DNA from: Tropicimonas sp. IMCC34043
GTDB lineage: Bacteria; Pseudomonadota; Alphaproteobacteria; Rhodobacterales; Rhodobacteraceae
Assembly: GCF_003390845.1 (NCBI RefSeq)
Contig: NZ_QMEK01000001.1
Coordinates: 744,001-808,000, forward strand
DNA length: 64,000 nucleotides
Reading direction: 5' to 3'
Every line of letters begins with the position of its first letter. Position 1 is the first letter of the stretch. The position numbers and the translations under genes are program-made. Below are positions 12,688 through 21,645 of the stretch, piece by piece. The notes under the pieces are model-generated. The model was not told the origin of the DNA, searched no databases, and was given only the letters and a program-made list of their open reading frames with translations.

Positions 12688-13803
12688 TCAGCCGTTTTGC
12701 GCGGGCCTGTCCTCTACCACGGCCTGAGCTGTCGGGGCCTGTTTCATCGCCTCGGCCAGCGTCGTCCATATGGTGACGAACAGCGCCGCCACCACCGGAC
12801 CCAGCACCAGCCCGACGGCTCCGAACATCCCAAGCCCGCCGAAGGTCGAGATCAGGATCAGGATGTCGTGCATCTGGGTGTCGCGGCCGACAAGGATCGG
12901 GCGCAGGATGTTGTCGATGGTGGTCACGACCAGCCCCGACCAGAGGCCAAGCGCGATGGCCGCCGTGGTCTGGCCGGAGGCGGCCAGAAAGATCACGCCG
13001 ATGGCCAGCACCAGCCCCGGCCCGATCCCCGGCACGATGGACACGATGGCCATGACCACGCCCCAGAAGGTCGCGCCCTCGATCCCCGTCGCCCAGAACC
13101 CGATGGCGCCAAGCAGTCCCTGCACGATGCCGATCACCAGGGTGCCCTTGATCGTCGCCCGGCTGACCGAAACCGCCCGCTCGGCGATCTTGTGCTGGGT
13201 CTCCTGTGCCAGCCCGGTGAAGCGCAGGATCTGGGTCATCACCGGCTCCTCCATCTGCAGGAAGAAGAACATCGCATAGAGGAAGATGAAGGTGTCGAGG
13301 AAGAAGACCGCGGTGCCGCGGGTGACCGAAGACAGCGTGCCGATCATGAAACGTGCGACCGCCGTGATCAGATCCGCGACCTTCGAGGCGATATCGGGGC
13401 CGAGGTCGTCGATGCTGTCGTAATAGGGCACCCAGTGGGGCAGCTTGAATTCGGCGGCGGCGCCGCTCAGCGTGTTGACGATGCCGACGACCGAGCGCGA
13501 CATCGAGACGGCCTGCTGGCCGGCGATGGTGGCGACAAGAAACACCGGCAGCACGACCAGAAGCAGGATCAGACACAGCGTGATCCCGCTTGCCAGACTG
13601 CGGCGGCCGCCAAGCGCATCGCGGATCCGGCGAAATACCGGCCGCGTCAGTTCGGCCACGATAGCCGCCATCAGCAGCGAGATCAGGAAACCCTTGACCA
13701 TGCCGAAGAAGATCAGCGTGATCAGCACAGTCACCAGAACCAGCGCCACCGGGCGCAGGGTTTCAGGCGACAGGAAAGAGGCGCGGGTCGGCGGCTGGGC
13801 CAT
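12688..13803 (-). CDS. AI-2E family (PerM-type) membrane protein
   Basis: A 371-aa integral membrane protein of the AI-2E exporter/PerM family. It has two N-terminal membrane helices (PVALVLVTVLITLIFFGM...), a hydrophilic middle, and four to five C-terminal helices including the conserved GxxxGxxGFW-like and IVSIVPGIGPGLVLAIGVIF segments. Members transport small molecules or ions by energy-coupled export; the cargo cannot be predicted. The ATG at 13803 (MAQPPTRASF) is preferred; upstream codons up to 13953 overlap the intergenic region before ivd. The C-terminal tail is hydrophilic. Confidence 0.85.
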   Translation of the reverse strand: MAQPPTRASFLSPETLRPVALVLVTVLITLIFFGMVKGFLISLLMAAIVAELTRPVFRRIRDALGGRRSLASGITLCLILLLVVLPVFLVATIAGQQAVSMSRSVVGIVNTLSGAAAEFKLPHWVPYYDSIDDLGPDIASKVADLITAVARFMIGTLSSVTRGTAVFFLDTFIFLYAMFFFLQMEEPVMTQILRFTGLAQETQHKIAERAVSVSRATIKGTLVIGIVQGLLGAIGFWATGIEGATFWGVVMAIVSIVPGIGPGLVLAIGVIFLAASGQTTAAIALGLWSGLVVTTIDNILRPILVGRDTQMHDILILISTFGGLGMFGAVGLVLGPVVAALFVTIWTTLAEAMKQAPTAQAVVEDRPAQNG

Positions 13804-13957
13804 GCGGGGTCCGGTGTTTGGGGGAACTCTAGCCGCTTGGCCGCCGACCGGAAAGCCGGTTTCGCCCGGGTGGGGGGCGACCGCTGCCAGACCAACGCTG
13901 GCGCAATCCGGACCTTTCAAGACGCGGTGTAAAATACGGCCCACCGGATTCACCCGA

Positions 13958-13987
13958 TTGACCGGCCGCGCGATCCGTGTCTAGTAT
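13958..13987 (+). promoter_or_regulatory. Predicted sigma70-type promoter of the leucine-degradation cluster
   Basis: TTGACC at 13958-13963 (5 of 6 consensus) and TAGTAT at 13982-13987 (4 of 6) are 18 bp apart, upstream of ivd. The 16-bp palindrome begins at the next base, where transcription would start. This arrangement supports a repressed promoter. Confidence 0.5.
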
Positions 13988-14003
13988 TTGAACGATCGTT
14001 CAA
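13988..14003. promoter_or_regulatory. Perfect 16-bp palindromic operator upstream of ivd
   Basis: TTGAACGATCGTTCAA is self-complementary over all 16 bases. It lies directly after the predicted -10 box and 26 bp before the ivd ATG. Palindromes of this length and ACG/CGT composition are typical of TetR-family repressors of fatty-acid and branched-chain acyl-CoA catabolism. No regulator gene is adjacent, so the cognate protein is unknown. Confidence 0.65.
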
Positions 14004-14029
14004 TAAAGGGGGAGGGGAGGCCCTGGGCG

Positions 14030-15193
14030 ATGTTCACCGCAACGATGTCGTTTGGACTGGATGAGGATGTCGCCGCCTTGCGCGACATGGTGCATCGCTG
14101 GGCCCAGGAGCGGGTCAAGCCGATCGCGGCCGAGGTCGACCGCAGCAACGAATTTCCGTCCGAGCTGTGGCGCGAGATGGGCGATCTGGGGCTGCTCGGT
14201 ATCACCGTGCCCGAGGAATACGGCGGCGCCGGCATGTCCTATCTGGCCCATACGATTGCGGTCGAGGAAATCGCGCGGGCCTCGGCCTCGGTCTCGCTGT
14301 CCTATGGCGCCCACTCGAATCTTTGCGTCAACCAGATCAAGCTGAACGGCAACGAGGCGCAAAAGCGCCGGTATCTGCCCGGGCTGCTCTCGGGCGAGCA
14401 TGTCGGTGCGCTGGCAATGTCCGAGGCGGGCGCAGGCTCCGACGTGGTGTCGATGAAGCTGCGTGCCGAGAAGAAGAACGATCGCTACGTCCTGAACGGC
14501 ACCAAGTACTGGATCACCAACGGCCCCGACGCGGACACGCTGGTGGTCTATGCCAAGACCGATCCCGAGGCGGGCGCAAAAGGCATCACCGCCTTCATCG
14601 TCGAGAAGACCATGACGGGGTTTTCGACCTCGCCGCATTTCGACAAGCTCGGGATGCGCGGGTCCAATACGGCCGAACTGATCTTCGAGAATGTCGAGGT
14701 GCCGTTCGAGAACGTGCTGGGCGAGGAGGGCCGGGGTGTCCGGGTGCTGATGTCGGGGCTCGATTACGAACGGGTCGTGCTGGCGGGCATCGGGGTCGGC
14801 ATCATTGCGGCCTGTCTGGACGAGGTCATGCCCTATCTGCGCGACCGCAAGCAATTCGGCCAGCCGATTGGCTCGTTCCAGCTGATGCAGGGCAAGATCG
14901 CCGATATGTACACGGCGCTGAACACTGCGCGAGCCTATGTCTATGAGGTCGCGCGCGCCTGTGATCGCGGGCAGGTGACGCGCGCGGATGCGGCGGCCTG
15001 CGTGCTTTATGCCTCGGAGGTTGCGATGACCCAGGCGCATCAGGCGGTGCAGGCAATGGGGGGAACCGGATTCATGAATGAATCGACCGTCAGCCGGCTG
15101 TTCCGCGATGCCAAGCTGATGGAGATCGGGGCCGGAACCTCGGAGATCCGGCGCATGCTGATCGGGCGCGAGCTGATGGGGGCGATAAGCTGA
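14030..15193 (+). CDS. ivd: Isovaleryl-CoA dehydrogenase
   Basis: A 387-aa FAD-dependent acyl-CoA dehydrogenase, the expected length. It oxidises isovaleryl-CoA to 3-methylcrotonyl-CoA in leucine breakdown and passes electrons to [21 protein letters not shown] contains the catalytic Glu in the position characteristic of isovaleryl-CoA rather than short-chain dehydrogenases. The C-terminal signature [26 protein letters not shown] is complete. A strong GGAGGGGAGG ribosome site precedes the ATG at 14030. The specific call also rests on context, since mccB, mccA, hmgL and a methylglutaconyl-CoA hydratase follow. The upstream promoter and palindrome suggest repressor control. Confidence 0.92.
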   Translation: MFTATMSFGLDEDVAALRDMVHRWAQERVKPIAAEVDRSNEFPSELWREMGDLGLLGITVPEEYGGAGMSYLAHTIAVEEIARASASVSLSYGAHSNLCVNQIKLNGNEAQKRRYLPGLLSGEHVGALAMSEAGAGSDVVSMKLRAEKKNDRYVLNGTKYWITNGPDADTLVVYAKTDPEAGAKGITAFIVEKTMTGFSTSPHFDKLGMRGSNTAELIFENVEVPFENVLGEEGRGVRVLMSGLDYERVVLAGIGVGIIAACLDEVMPYLRDRKQFGQPIGSFQLMQGKIADMYTALNTARAYVYEVARACDRGQVTRADAAACVLYASEVAMTQAHQAVQAMGGTGFMNESTVSRLFRDAKLMEIGAGTSEIRRMLIGRELMGAIS

Positions 15194-15212
15194 CATCCGG
15201 CATGGACATGCG

Positions 15213-15252
15213 GTATGTTATTACATACTACAGAGGCGGGCGCGCGCCTCTG
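15213..15252 (+). promoter_or_regulatory. Two adjacent short inverted repeats before the LprI-like gene
   Basis: GTATGT-TATT-ACATAC (15213-15228) is followed by CAGAGGC/GCCTCTG (15231-15252), immediately before the ribosome site of the gene at 15263. The first is AT-rich and could be an operator. The second could be a leader hairpin. Neither resembles a rho-independent terminator. Confidence 0.35.
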
Positions 15253-15262
15253 GAGATACTTG

Positions 15263-15775
15263 ATGCGACTGACCTGCCTTGTCGTCGCCGTCACCCTTGC
15301 CGTGCCGGTTCCGATCCATGCCCAGACACTCCCCTTCAGCCCGTCGCAGACCGCGGACTGCCTGAAAAAGTCACCGACCCGCGCAAAGCGGCGCGACTGC
15401 GTCGGCGCCTCGGCCGAGGCCTGCCGGGTAAAGCTGAAATCCAACGCGCCCGCCGATATCGCGCTCTGCATGACCAGCGAAACGGCCTTTTGGGACAAGC
15501 GCATGGGAGAGGCCTACGACGCGATGCAACGGAAGGCCGCCGAGGCCGATGCCCAATTCGACACGGCGAAGAACACCACGGCGGCGCCCTTCAAGCTGAC
15601 CGACGATCTTGCCGCGCAGATGGCCGCCTGGAAGGACTGGCGCCAGAAGACCTGCGCCGTCGAGGCGATGTTGCGCCGGGGTACGCCCTATGGGGTGACG
15701 GCCGCGGCAAGCTGCATGATGAAGCTGACCGGAGAGCAGGCGTTGTTCCTCGAGAAGGCGTTGGCCTATCGCTAG
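15263..15775 (+). CDS. Secreted LprI/DUF1311-like protein
   Basis: A 170-aa protein with a cleavable signal peptide (MRLTCLVVAVTLAVPVPIHAQ) and a DUF1311/LprI-like mature domain. Features are paired cysteines (DCLKK, RDCVGASAEAC, LCMTSE), FWDKRMGEAYDAMQRKAAE, WKDWRQKTCAVEA and a final AASCMMKLTGEQALFLEKAL. LprI-like proteins include periplasmic lysozyme inhibitors, but most members are uncharacterised. I chose the ATG at 15263, which follows GGAG with good spacing, because it places the signal peptide at the N-terminus. A paralogue lies at 16856. The gene sits inside the leucine-degradation cluster, 69 bp after ivd, and is followed by a terminator-like hairpin. Confidence 0.8.
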   Translation: MRLTCLVVAVTLAVPVPIHAQTLPFSPSQTADCLKKSPTRAKRRDCVGASAEACRVKLKSNAPADIALCMTSETAFWDKRMGEAYDAMQRKAAEADAQFDTAKNTTAAPFKLTDDLAAQMAAWKDWRQKTCAVEAMLRRGTPYGVTAAASCMMKLTGEQALFLEKALAYR

Positions 15776-15780
15776 GCCGC

Positions 15781-15824
15781 CCCGGTAATGCGGCGGCGCC
15801 AATGGCGCGCCGCCCGGGCTTTTT
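15781..15824 (+). terminator. Rho-independent terminator after the first LprI-like gene
   Basis: A long imperfect hairpin, with CCCGG and GCGGCGGCGCC arms pairing with GGCGCGCCGC and CCGGG around an AAT loop, is followed by CTTTTTC. It begins 5 bp after the stop at 15775. If it works, mccB and later genes need read-through or their own promoter. Confidence 0.55.
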
Positions 15825-15902
15825 CGCGCACCGTATCGTGACCATATCGGGTCCGAGTGCCCGGCGCGTCTTGCGCCGGCGCATGCCTGAAGGAGATGCC
15901 CG

Positions 15903-16718
15903 ATGAGCCCGACCGAGGGGAGCCCGTCGCAGATGGCGGCAGAGATGTTGCGCGAGGCGCTGGAGCGCCAGCGCAGGTTCGAGCAGCGCCGCCAGACCCG
16001 CATGGGCCGCGGCGCCGAGCGCTTGACCGCCCCGATCGGCGGGCTGCTCGGGCGGCTGTTGCCACCGGCCCTGATCCGGCGCGGACTGGCGCTGGCCGAC
16101 CGGGCGATGGGGCCGACGGTGCCGCGGGCGGCGACGGCGCATTCGGTCGACGATCTTGCGGCCTGCGAGGCTGCGGCGATGCGGGTGCAGGCCTGGGCCT
16201 CGGGCACCAATGCCGCGACCGGCGGCGCCTCGGGCTTTTTCGGCGCGGCGGGCATGACGGCCGACATTCCGGCGACAATCGCGCTGGCCGCCCGCAACGT
16301 GCGCGCCACCGGCGCAGCCTTCGGCTTTCACGGCGACGACGCTGAAGAACGGCTCTATCGCTTGATGGTGCTGGAGGTCGCGGCAACCGCGGCCGAGGAC
16401 GGGCGGCGGCGCAGTATCGAGAACCTGAACGCGATGGCGGCCTTTCTGGCCAGTCCCGAGGGGCGGCTGGTTCTGGAACGTGGCGGGACATGGGTATCGG
16501 ACAAGGTGGTCGAACGCATTGCCCGCCAGCTTGGGTTCAGCCTGGCGGGCCGCAAGGCCGGGCAGATGGTGCCGGTGATCGGCGGGGCGGTCGCCGCCGT
16601 CGTCAACGCCAGTTTCCAGACCGATGTTGCCCGCGCCGCGCGCTATGCCTATCGCCAGCGCTGGCTGATGGAACGGCGGATGATCGCGGGTGTCGCGGAA
16701 CAGGGCGAGAGCACATGA
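15903..16718 (+). CDS. EcsC family protein
   Basis: A 271-aa protein with the EcsC-family core ASGFFGAAGMTADIPATIALAARNVRATGAAFGF at about residues 107-143 and AGRKAGQMVPVIGGAVAAVVNASFQTDVARAARYAYR near the C-terminus. These segments are Gly/Ala-rich and amphipathic, so the protein is probably membrane-associated. EcsC was named from the Bacillus ecs operon beside an ABC transporter, but the biochemical role is unknown. GGAG lies 7-8 nt before the ATG at 15903. It stands between two LprI-like genes within the leucine cluster, with no evident metabolic link to leucine. Confidence 0.85.
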   Translation: MSPTEGSPSQMAAEMLREALERQRRFEQRRQTRMGRGAERLTAPIGGLLGRLLPPALIRRGLALADRAMGPTVPRAATAHSVDDLAACEAAAMRVQAWASGTNAATGGASGFFGAAGMTADIPATIALAARNVRATGAAFGFHGDDAEERLYRLMVLEVAATAAEDGRRRSIENLNAMAAFLASPEGRLVLERGGTWVSDKVVERIARQLGFSLAGRKAGQMVPVIGGAVAAVVNASFQTDVARAARYAYRQRWLMERRMIAGVAEQGEST

Positions 16719-16855
16719 GGGGGAGCGCATGAGCGGTGGGAGCGGGACAGGGGCGGGGCAGCGGGTCGCGAACAGGGCACCGGCGTGCTACCTTTCGCGC
16801 GTCGAGGCGCACATTGGGGCCGCCCGGCGCAGAGCCGTGAAACAGAAGAGGTGGC

Positions 16856-17344
16856 ATGATGGGTATCGGTCGATACGGGCAGGTTTGCGGGGCAGTTCTG
16901 AGCCTTGGTGTTTTGGGATCAGGGGTGTTTCAGGCCTCGGCCCAGTCGCTGCCGATACTCGAGGACTGCATCGCCGGCAACGGGGTGGCCACCCCCACGC
17001 TGACCGCCGAGGCCTGCAGCCAGCAGCTCTACAATGCCTGCATCGATTTGAAGGGCAGCGAGACGACGCCCGACATCGGCGCGTGCATGCAGGAAGGCGG
17101 TGCCTTGTGGGACCAGCTTCTGAACCAGTTGTGGCCGCAGATGAAGGCCAGGGCCGAGGCGATGGAAATCCTGGACAGCCAGTTGAAAACCCAGCGCGCC
17201 TGGATCGCCTATCGCGATGCCAGGTGCCAGCAGGAATACGACGAGTATGCCGGCGGAACCATGCGGTCGATCGCGCCCGTTGCCTGTGTGCGGGACATGA
17301 CGGCCGAACGCGCGATGGAATTCTATCGCACGCTGAGCCAATAG
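16856..17344 (+). CDS. Secreted LprI/DUF1311-like protein (paralogue)
   Basis: A 162-aa secreted protein: a signal peptide ([21 protein letters not shown]) and a cysteine-bearing DUF1311/LprI-like domain ([59 protein letters not shown]). Gene order and motifs mark it as a paralogue of the gene at 15263, but sequence identity by eye is low outside the Cys/Trp framework ([15 protein letters not shown] matches AAWKDWRQKTC). The start is ATG 16856 or the adjacent ATG 16859, behind AGAGG. It lies 34 bp before mccB and is likely cotranscribed with it. Confidence 0.78.
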   Translation: MMGIGRYGQVCGAVLSLGVLGSGVFQASAQSLPILEDCIAGNGVATPTLTAEACSQQLYNACIDLKGSETTPDIGACMQEGGALWDQLLNQLWPQMKARAEAMEILDSQLKTQRAWIAYRDARCQQEYDEYAGGTMRSIAPVACVRDMTAERAMEFYRTLSQ

Positions 17345-17378
17345 CCGCTGTCCGCCCGGCCTGCGGGGGGCGTGTCTG

Positions 17379-18983
17379 ATGCGGATCCACTCCTCTGTCC
17401 TGACCGGCAGCGAAATTTCTGCCGCCAACCGGGCCGCGCATCTGGCAGCCCTTGCCGAGATCGCGGCGGCGGCAGAGCTGGCGGCGGCAGGCGGCGGCGA
17501 ACGGGCGCGGACCCGGCATGTCTCGCGCGGCAAGATGCTGCCGCGGGACCGAGTGGCAGGGCTGCTCGATCCGGGCTCGCCCTTCCTCGAGATCGGGGCC
17601 ACAGCGGCGCACGGGCTTTACGATGGTGCGGCCCCCGGTGCCGGGGTTGTCGCCGGCATCGGCCGGGTGGCGGGGCGCGACGTGATGGTGGTGTGCAACG
17701 ACGCCACCGTGAAGGGCGGCTCCTACTATCCGATGACGGTCAAGAAGCATCTGCGCGCGCAGGAGATCGCCGAGGAATGCCATCTGCCCTGCGTCTATCT
17801 GGTCGATTCGGGCGGGGCCAACCTGCCGCAGCAGGACGAGGTGTTCCCCGACCGCGACCATTTCGGGCGGATCTTCTATAATCAGGCGCGGATGAGCGCC
17901 AAGGGCATCGCCCAGATCGCGGTCGTCATGGGGTCGTGCACCGCGGGCGGCGCCTATGTGCCGGCAATGTCCGATGTCACCATCATCGTCCGCGATCAGG
18001 GCACGATCTTTCTGGCCGGTCCGCCGCTGGTGCGCGCGGCGACGGGCGAGGTGGTAACGGCCGAAGAGCTTGGCGGCGGCGACGTGCACACGCGGCTGTC
18101 GGGTGTCGCCGATTATCTTGCGGTCGATGACGCCCATGCGCTGGTGCTGGCACGGCAGGCGGTGGCCTCGCTCGGGCCCGCGCCGGCGGTCGGCAGCGAC
18201 TGGGCCAGCCCCGAGCCGCCGGCCTATGACCCCGACGAGATCCTGTCGGTGGTGCCGGCAAAGCTCTCGACCCCCTACGACATCCGCGAGGTGATCGCCC
18301 GGATCGTCGACGGTTCGCGGCTGGACGAGTTCAAGGCGCGGTTCGGAGATACGCTGGTGACGGGCTTTGCCCATGTCCATGGCTGCCCGGTCGGGATCGT
18401 TGCCAACAACGGCGTGCTGTTTTCCGAGGCCGCCCAGAAAGGCGCGCATTTCGTCGAGCTGTGTTCGCAGCGGCGGATCCCGCTGGTGTTCCTGCAAAAC
18501 ATCACCGGCTTCATGGTGGGCAAGAAATACGAGAACGAGGGGATCGCCCGGCACGGCGCCAAGATGGTGACGGCGGTCGCCACGACCGCGGTGCCGAAGA
18601 TCACCATGCTGGTCGGGGGGTCCTTTGGGGCCGGAAACTATGGCATGGCCGGCCGGGCCTATCAGCCGCGATTCCTGTGGACCTGGCCCAATTCCCGGAT
18701 ATCGGTCATGGGCGGGCCGCAGGCCGCGGGCGTTCTGGCGCAGGTGCGGCGCGCGGGCATCGAGGCTGCCGGTGGGGAATGGTCGGCCGAGGACGAGGCC
18801 GCGTTCCGCCGCCCCACCGAGGCGATGTTCGAGACCCAGGCGCACCCGCTCTATGCCTCGGCGCGGCTGTGGGACGACGGGGTGATCGATCCGAGGAAGA
18901 GCCGCGATGTGCTGGGCCTGTCGCTGCGCGCGGCGCTGAATGCGCCGGTCGAGGAGACACGCTTTGGCGTGTTCCGGATGTGA
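17379..18983 (+). CDS. mccB: Methylcrotonoyl-CoA carboxylase, beta (carboxyltransferase) subunit
   Basis: A 534-aa carboxyltransferase subunit that moves CO2 from biotin to 3-methylcrotonyl-CoA, giving 3-methylglutaconyl-CoA. Family landmarks are [68 protein letters not shown] and [26 protein letters not shown], which are typical of MccB rather than propionyl-CoA carboxylase. The C-terminal half has the [23 protein letters not shown] segment. The ATG is at 17379, 34 bp after the LprI-like gene. The biotin-carrying partner gene is at 19684, separated by a nuclease gene. Confidence 0.95.
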   Translation: MRIHSSVLTGSEISAANRAAHLAALAEIAAAAELAAAGGGERARTRHVSRGKMLPRDRVAGLLDPGSPFLEIGATAAHGLYDGAAPGAGVVAGIGRVAGRDVMVVCNDATVKGGSYYPMTVKKHLRAQEIAEECHLPCVYLVDSGGANLPQQDEVFPDRDHFGRIFYNQARMSAKGIAQIAVVMGSCTAGGAYVPAMSDVTIIVRDQGTIFLAGPPLVRAATGEVVTAEELGGGDVHTRLSGVADYLAVDDAHALVLARQAVASLGPAPAVGSDWASPEPPAYDPDEILSVVPAKLSTPYDIREVIARIVDGSRLDEFKARFGDTLVTGFAHVHGCPVGIVANNGVLFSEAAQKGAHFVELCSQRRIPLVFLQNITGFMVGKKYENEGIARHGAKMVTAVATTAVPKITMLVGGSFGAGNYGMAGRAYQPRFLWTWPNSRISVMGGPQAAGVLAQVRRAGIEAAGGEWSAEDEAAFRRPTEAMFETQAHPLYASARLWDDGVIDPRKSRDVLGLSLRAALNAPVEETRFGVFRM

Positions 18984-19039
18984 GCGGAATGTCGGGGCAT
19001 GTGGCGGCGTGCGGCAGCGAGGGGCCAGCCCCTCGCGCT

Positions 19040-19069
19040 CCCCGGGATATTTCCGAACAGAAGAAGGGC
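19040..19069 (+). repeat. Interspersed intergenic repeat, copy 2
   Basis: This 30-bp element reads CCCCGGGATATTTC followed by CGAACAGAAGAAGGGC and matches the copy at 7159-7189. It lies 57 bp after the mccB stop and 50 bp before the nuclease GTG. Related GGATATTT...GAACAnAAGAAG elements are, to my recollection, frequent in intergenic DNA of Rhodobacterales. Function unknown. Confidence 0.75.
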
Positions 19070-19118
19070 AGGGGTCGGCACCGAGAGGGTGAGGGTCGGC
19101 ACGGAAAGGTCGGGGCAG

Positions 19119-19667
19119 GTGGCACGAAGAGAGCGACGCGTCGTCAGGTTCAGCCGGCACGATCGCCGACATCCGAAATACGATCTGGGGACGCCGCCGC
19201 GACGGCGGCGCGGGGGCAGGATCTGGCGCAGGACCTCGCTCGGACGGATCCTTGCGGCAGCGGTCGCCGCGGTTCTGCTGTTGCCGCCGGCGGTCACATT
19301 CGGTGTCGGGCTGTTGAAGCCAACCGAACAGGGATGCCGGGTGATGTGGGTCGTCGATGGCGACACTGTCTGGATCCGCTGCCCGAAGGATGGCGCCATG
19401 AGCACGCGGCTTTCGGGCTTCGACACGCCCGAGTTCAAGGGGGCGTGTGGCAGCGAGCGGATGAAGGCCATGGCGGCGAGCTATGTGCTGCGCTGGCAGA
19501 TCTGGACCGCAGGAGAGATCGGGCTGACGCCGCTCGGAAGCGACCGCTATGGCCGGCGGCTGGCTGTGATGTCGGTCGATGGTGTGCCGGTCGCCGAGCG
19601 GATGATCGCGACGGGGCTGGCGCGGGCCTACGACGGCGGCAGGCGCGCCGGCTGGTGCAATTCGTGA
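19119..19667 (+). CDS. Membrane-anchored thermonuclease (SNase-like) family protein
   Basis: A 182-aa protein with a basic N-terminus, one membrane helix (ILAAAVAAVLLLPPAVTFGVGLL, about residues 44-66) and a staphylococcal-nuclease-like domain: VVDGDTVWI, RLSGFDTPEFKG and LGSDRYGRRLAVMSVDGVPVAERMIATGLAR. The Asp/Arg/Arg catalytic set typical of SNases appears present (DGDT, RLSGFDTPE, DRYGRR), so nuclease activity outside the cytoplasm is plausible. I chose the GTG at 19119 because GGAAAGG lies 9 nt upstream; an ATG at 18999 is in frame, but the extra residues cover the intergenic repeat. It separates mccB from mccA by about 700 bp, which is unusual for this pathway. Confidence 0.8.
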   Translation: MARRERRVVRFSRHDRRHPKYDLGTPPRRRRGGRIWRRTSLGRILAAAVAAVLLLPPAVTFGVGLLKPTEQGCRVMWVVDGDTVWIRCPKDGAMSTRLSGFDTPEFKGACGSERMKAMAASYVLRWQIWTAGEIGLTPLGSDRYGRRLAVMSVDGVPVAERMIATGLARAYDGGRRAGWCNS

Positions 19668-19683
19668 CGGGAGGAGGGGACCG

Positions 19684-21645
19684 ATGATCAAAAAGCTGCT
19701 GATCGCCAATCGCGGCGAGATTGCCTGCCGCATCATGCGCACGGCGCGCGGCATGGGGATCGCGACGGTCGCGGTCTATTCCGATGCCGATGCCGGGGCG
19801 CTGCATGTCGAGATGGCCGACGAGGCGGTGCGGATCGGCGGGCCGGCGCCTGCCGACAGCTATCTCGATGGAAGCCGTATGATAGCCGCGGCGCTGCAGG
19901 TCGGCGCGGATGCGATCCATCCGGGCTATGGCTTTCTGTCCGAGAACCCCGATTTTGTCGATGCGGTGGAGGCGGCGGGGCTGGTCTTTGTCGGGCCGAG
20001 TTCCGATGCGATCCGGGCCATGGGGCTGAAGGATGCCGCCAAGGCCTTGATGGAAAAGGCCGGGGTTCCGGTGGTGCCGGGCTATCACGGTGCCGATCAG
20101 GACCCGGGGCGGCTGGCCGCGGAGGCCTCGCACATCGGCTATCCGGTGTTGATCAAGGCGGTTGCGGGCGGCGGCGGCAAGGGGATGCGCCGGGTCGAAC
20201 AGGCGCTGGAATTCTCGGCGGCACTGGCCTCGGCCCGGGCCGAGGCGCAGGGCGCTTTCGGCAATTCCGACGTTCTGATCGAGAAATATGTCGAACGGCC
20301 GCGGCATATCGAGGTGCAGGTGTTCGGCGATGCCCACGGCAATGCCGTCCATCTGTATGAACGCGACTGTTCGCTGCAGCGCCGCCACCAGAAGGTGATC
20401 GAAGAGGCGCCGGCCCCTGGCATGACCGACGAGATGCGCGCCGCCATGGGGGCTGCGGCGGTGACGGCGGCGCTGGCGATCGGCTATCGCGGCGCGGGCA
20501 CCGTCGAGTTCATCGTCGACGGATCGCGGGGGCTGCGGCCTGACGGGTTCTGGTTCATGGAGATGAACACGCGGCTGCAGGTCGAACATCCGGTGACCGA
20601 GGCTGTGACCGGGCTCGATCTGGTCGCGTGGCAGTTGCGGGTTGCAGGCGGCGAGCCGCTGCCGCTTGCCCAAGATCAGATCGCGCTGAACGGCCATGCC
20701 TTCGAGGCGCGGCTTTATGCCGAGGACGTGCCGGCGGGTTTTTTGCCCGCGACCGGGCGGCTCGACCATCTGCGGTTCGCGCCGGGCGCGCGCTGCGACA
20801 GCGGGGTGCGCGAGGGCGACGAGATCAGCCCTTGGTACGACCCGATGATCGCCAAGATCGTCAGCCATGGCCCGAGCCGGGCGGTGGCGCTGAGCCGGTT
20901 GCAGCAGGCACTGAGCGGGACCGAAGTCGCGGGGACGGTCACCAACATCGGGTTTCTGGCGGCGTTGTCGCGCCACGCGGGCTTTGCCGCCGGAGAGGTC
21001 GACACCGGGCTGATCGGCCGGGATGTGGCGGATCTGGTCGCAGAGGGACCCCCAGCGCCCGCCGTGGTGATCCGCGCCGCACTGGCGGCGGCCGGTCTTG
21101 ACGCGCCGGGGACGGGGTTCGAGGGCTTCAGCCTGTGGCACCCGCTGACACGGCAGATCCACCTGTTGCGGGCCGAGGACGATTTCCGGGTGTCGCTGGC
21201 CGTGACCGGACCCGGGCAAGCGGTGGCCGGGTTCGAGGGGCAGGAGCATCTGTGCCGGCGCGACGGTGCGGGCTGGCGGATCGGCGGGACCGGACCGATG
21301 CTGACGGCGGTGGCGCTGGCGGATACGGTCACGGTCTTTGCCGGGCGGCCCTGGGAGTTTGCGCTGCCCGATCTGCGCGACGACTGGGACGAGGCGGGTG
21401 CGGCCGGCAATCTGGTCGAGGCGCCGATGCCGGGCGTAGTGCGCGAGGTCTGTGTCGCCCGCGGCGATGCCGTCGCGGCTGGCGACCGGCTGGTGGTGCT
21501 GGAGGCGATGAAGATGGAACATGTCCTGACCGCCCTCCGCGACGGGGTGGTCGCCGAAGTGCTGGCCGGGGTGGGCGGACAGGTCTCGGCCCACGATGCG
21601 CTGATCCGGTTCGAGGATGTGCCGGAGCAGGCGGTGGCGTCGTGA
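19684..21645 (+). CDS. mccA: Methylcrotonoyl-CoA carboxylase, alpha (biotin carboxylase/carrier) subunit
   Basis: A 653-aa subunit that carboxylates its own biotin using ATP and bicarbonate. The biotin carboxylase domain starts MIKKLLIANRGEIACRIMRTARGMG, with the ATP-grasp loop KAVAGGGGKGMR near residue 160, ERDCSLQRRHQKVIEEAPAP and FMEMNTRLQVEHPVTE. The C-terminal biotinyl domain has the biotin-accepting lysine in LEAMKMEHVL, about residue 610. It follows the nuclease gene by 16 bp, with GGAGG just before the ATG, and pairs with mccB. The assignment to methylcrotonyl-CoA is from the neighbouring ivd, hmgL and hydratase genes. Confidence 0.95.
   Translation: MIKKLLIANRGEIACRIMRTARGMGIATVAVYSDADAGALHVEMADEAVRIGGPAPADSYLDGSRMIAAALQVGADAIHPGYGFLSENPDFVDAVEAAGLVFVGPSSDAIRAMGLKDAAKALMEKAGVPVVPGYHGADQDPGRLAAEASHIGYPVLIKAVAGGGGKGMRRVEQALEFSAALASARAEAQGAFGNSDVLIEKYVERPRHIEVQVFGDAHGNAVHLYERDCSLQRRHQKVIEEAPAPGMTDEMRAAMGAAAVTAALAIGYRGAGTVEFIVDGSRGLRPDGFWFMEMNTRLQVEHPVTEAVTGLDLVAWQLRVAGGEPLPLAQDQIALNGHAFEARLYAEDVPAGFLPATGRLDHLRFAPGARCDSGVREGDEISPWYDPMIAKIVSHGPSRAVALSRLQQALSGTEVAGTVTNIGFLAALSRHAGFAAGEVDTGLIGRDVADLVAEGPPAPAVVIRAALAAAGLDAPGTGFEGFSLWHPLTRQIHLLRAEDDFRVSLAVTGPGQAVAGFEGQEHLCRRDGAGWRIGGTGPMLTAVALADTVTVFAGRPWEFALPDLRDDWDEAGAAGNLVEAPMPGVVREVCVARGDAVAAGDRLVVLEAMKMEHVLTALRDGVVAEVLAGVGGQVSAHDALIRFEDVPEQAVAS

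Noticed and set aside
10238-13576. Long antisense open frame over anmK, the aminotransferase and the AI-2E gene (and similar ones at 1063-3687, 16788-19754, 25872-28928 and 36253-38694, minus strand)
   Set aside because: They lie opposite strongly conserved genes, have Arg/His/Pro-rich composition and no family motif. Such open frames are expected from high third-position GC.
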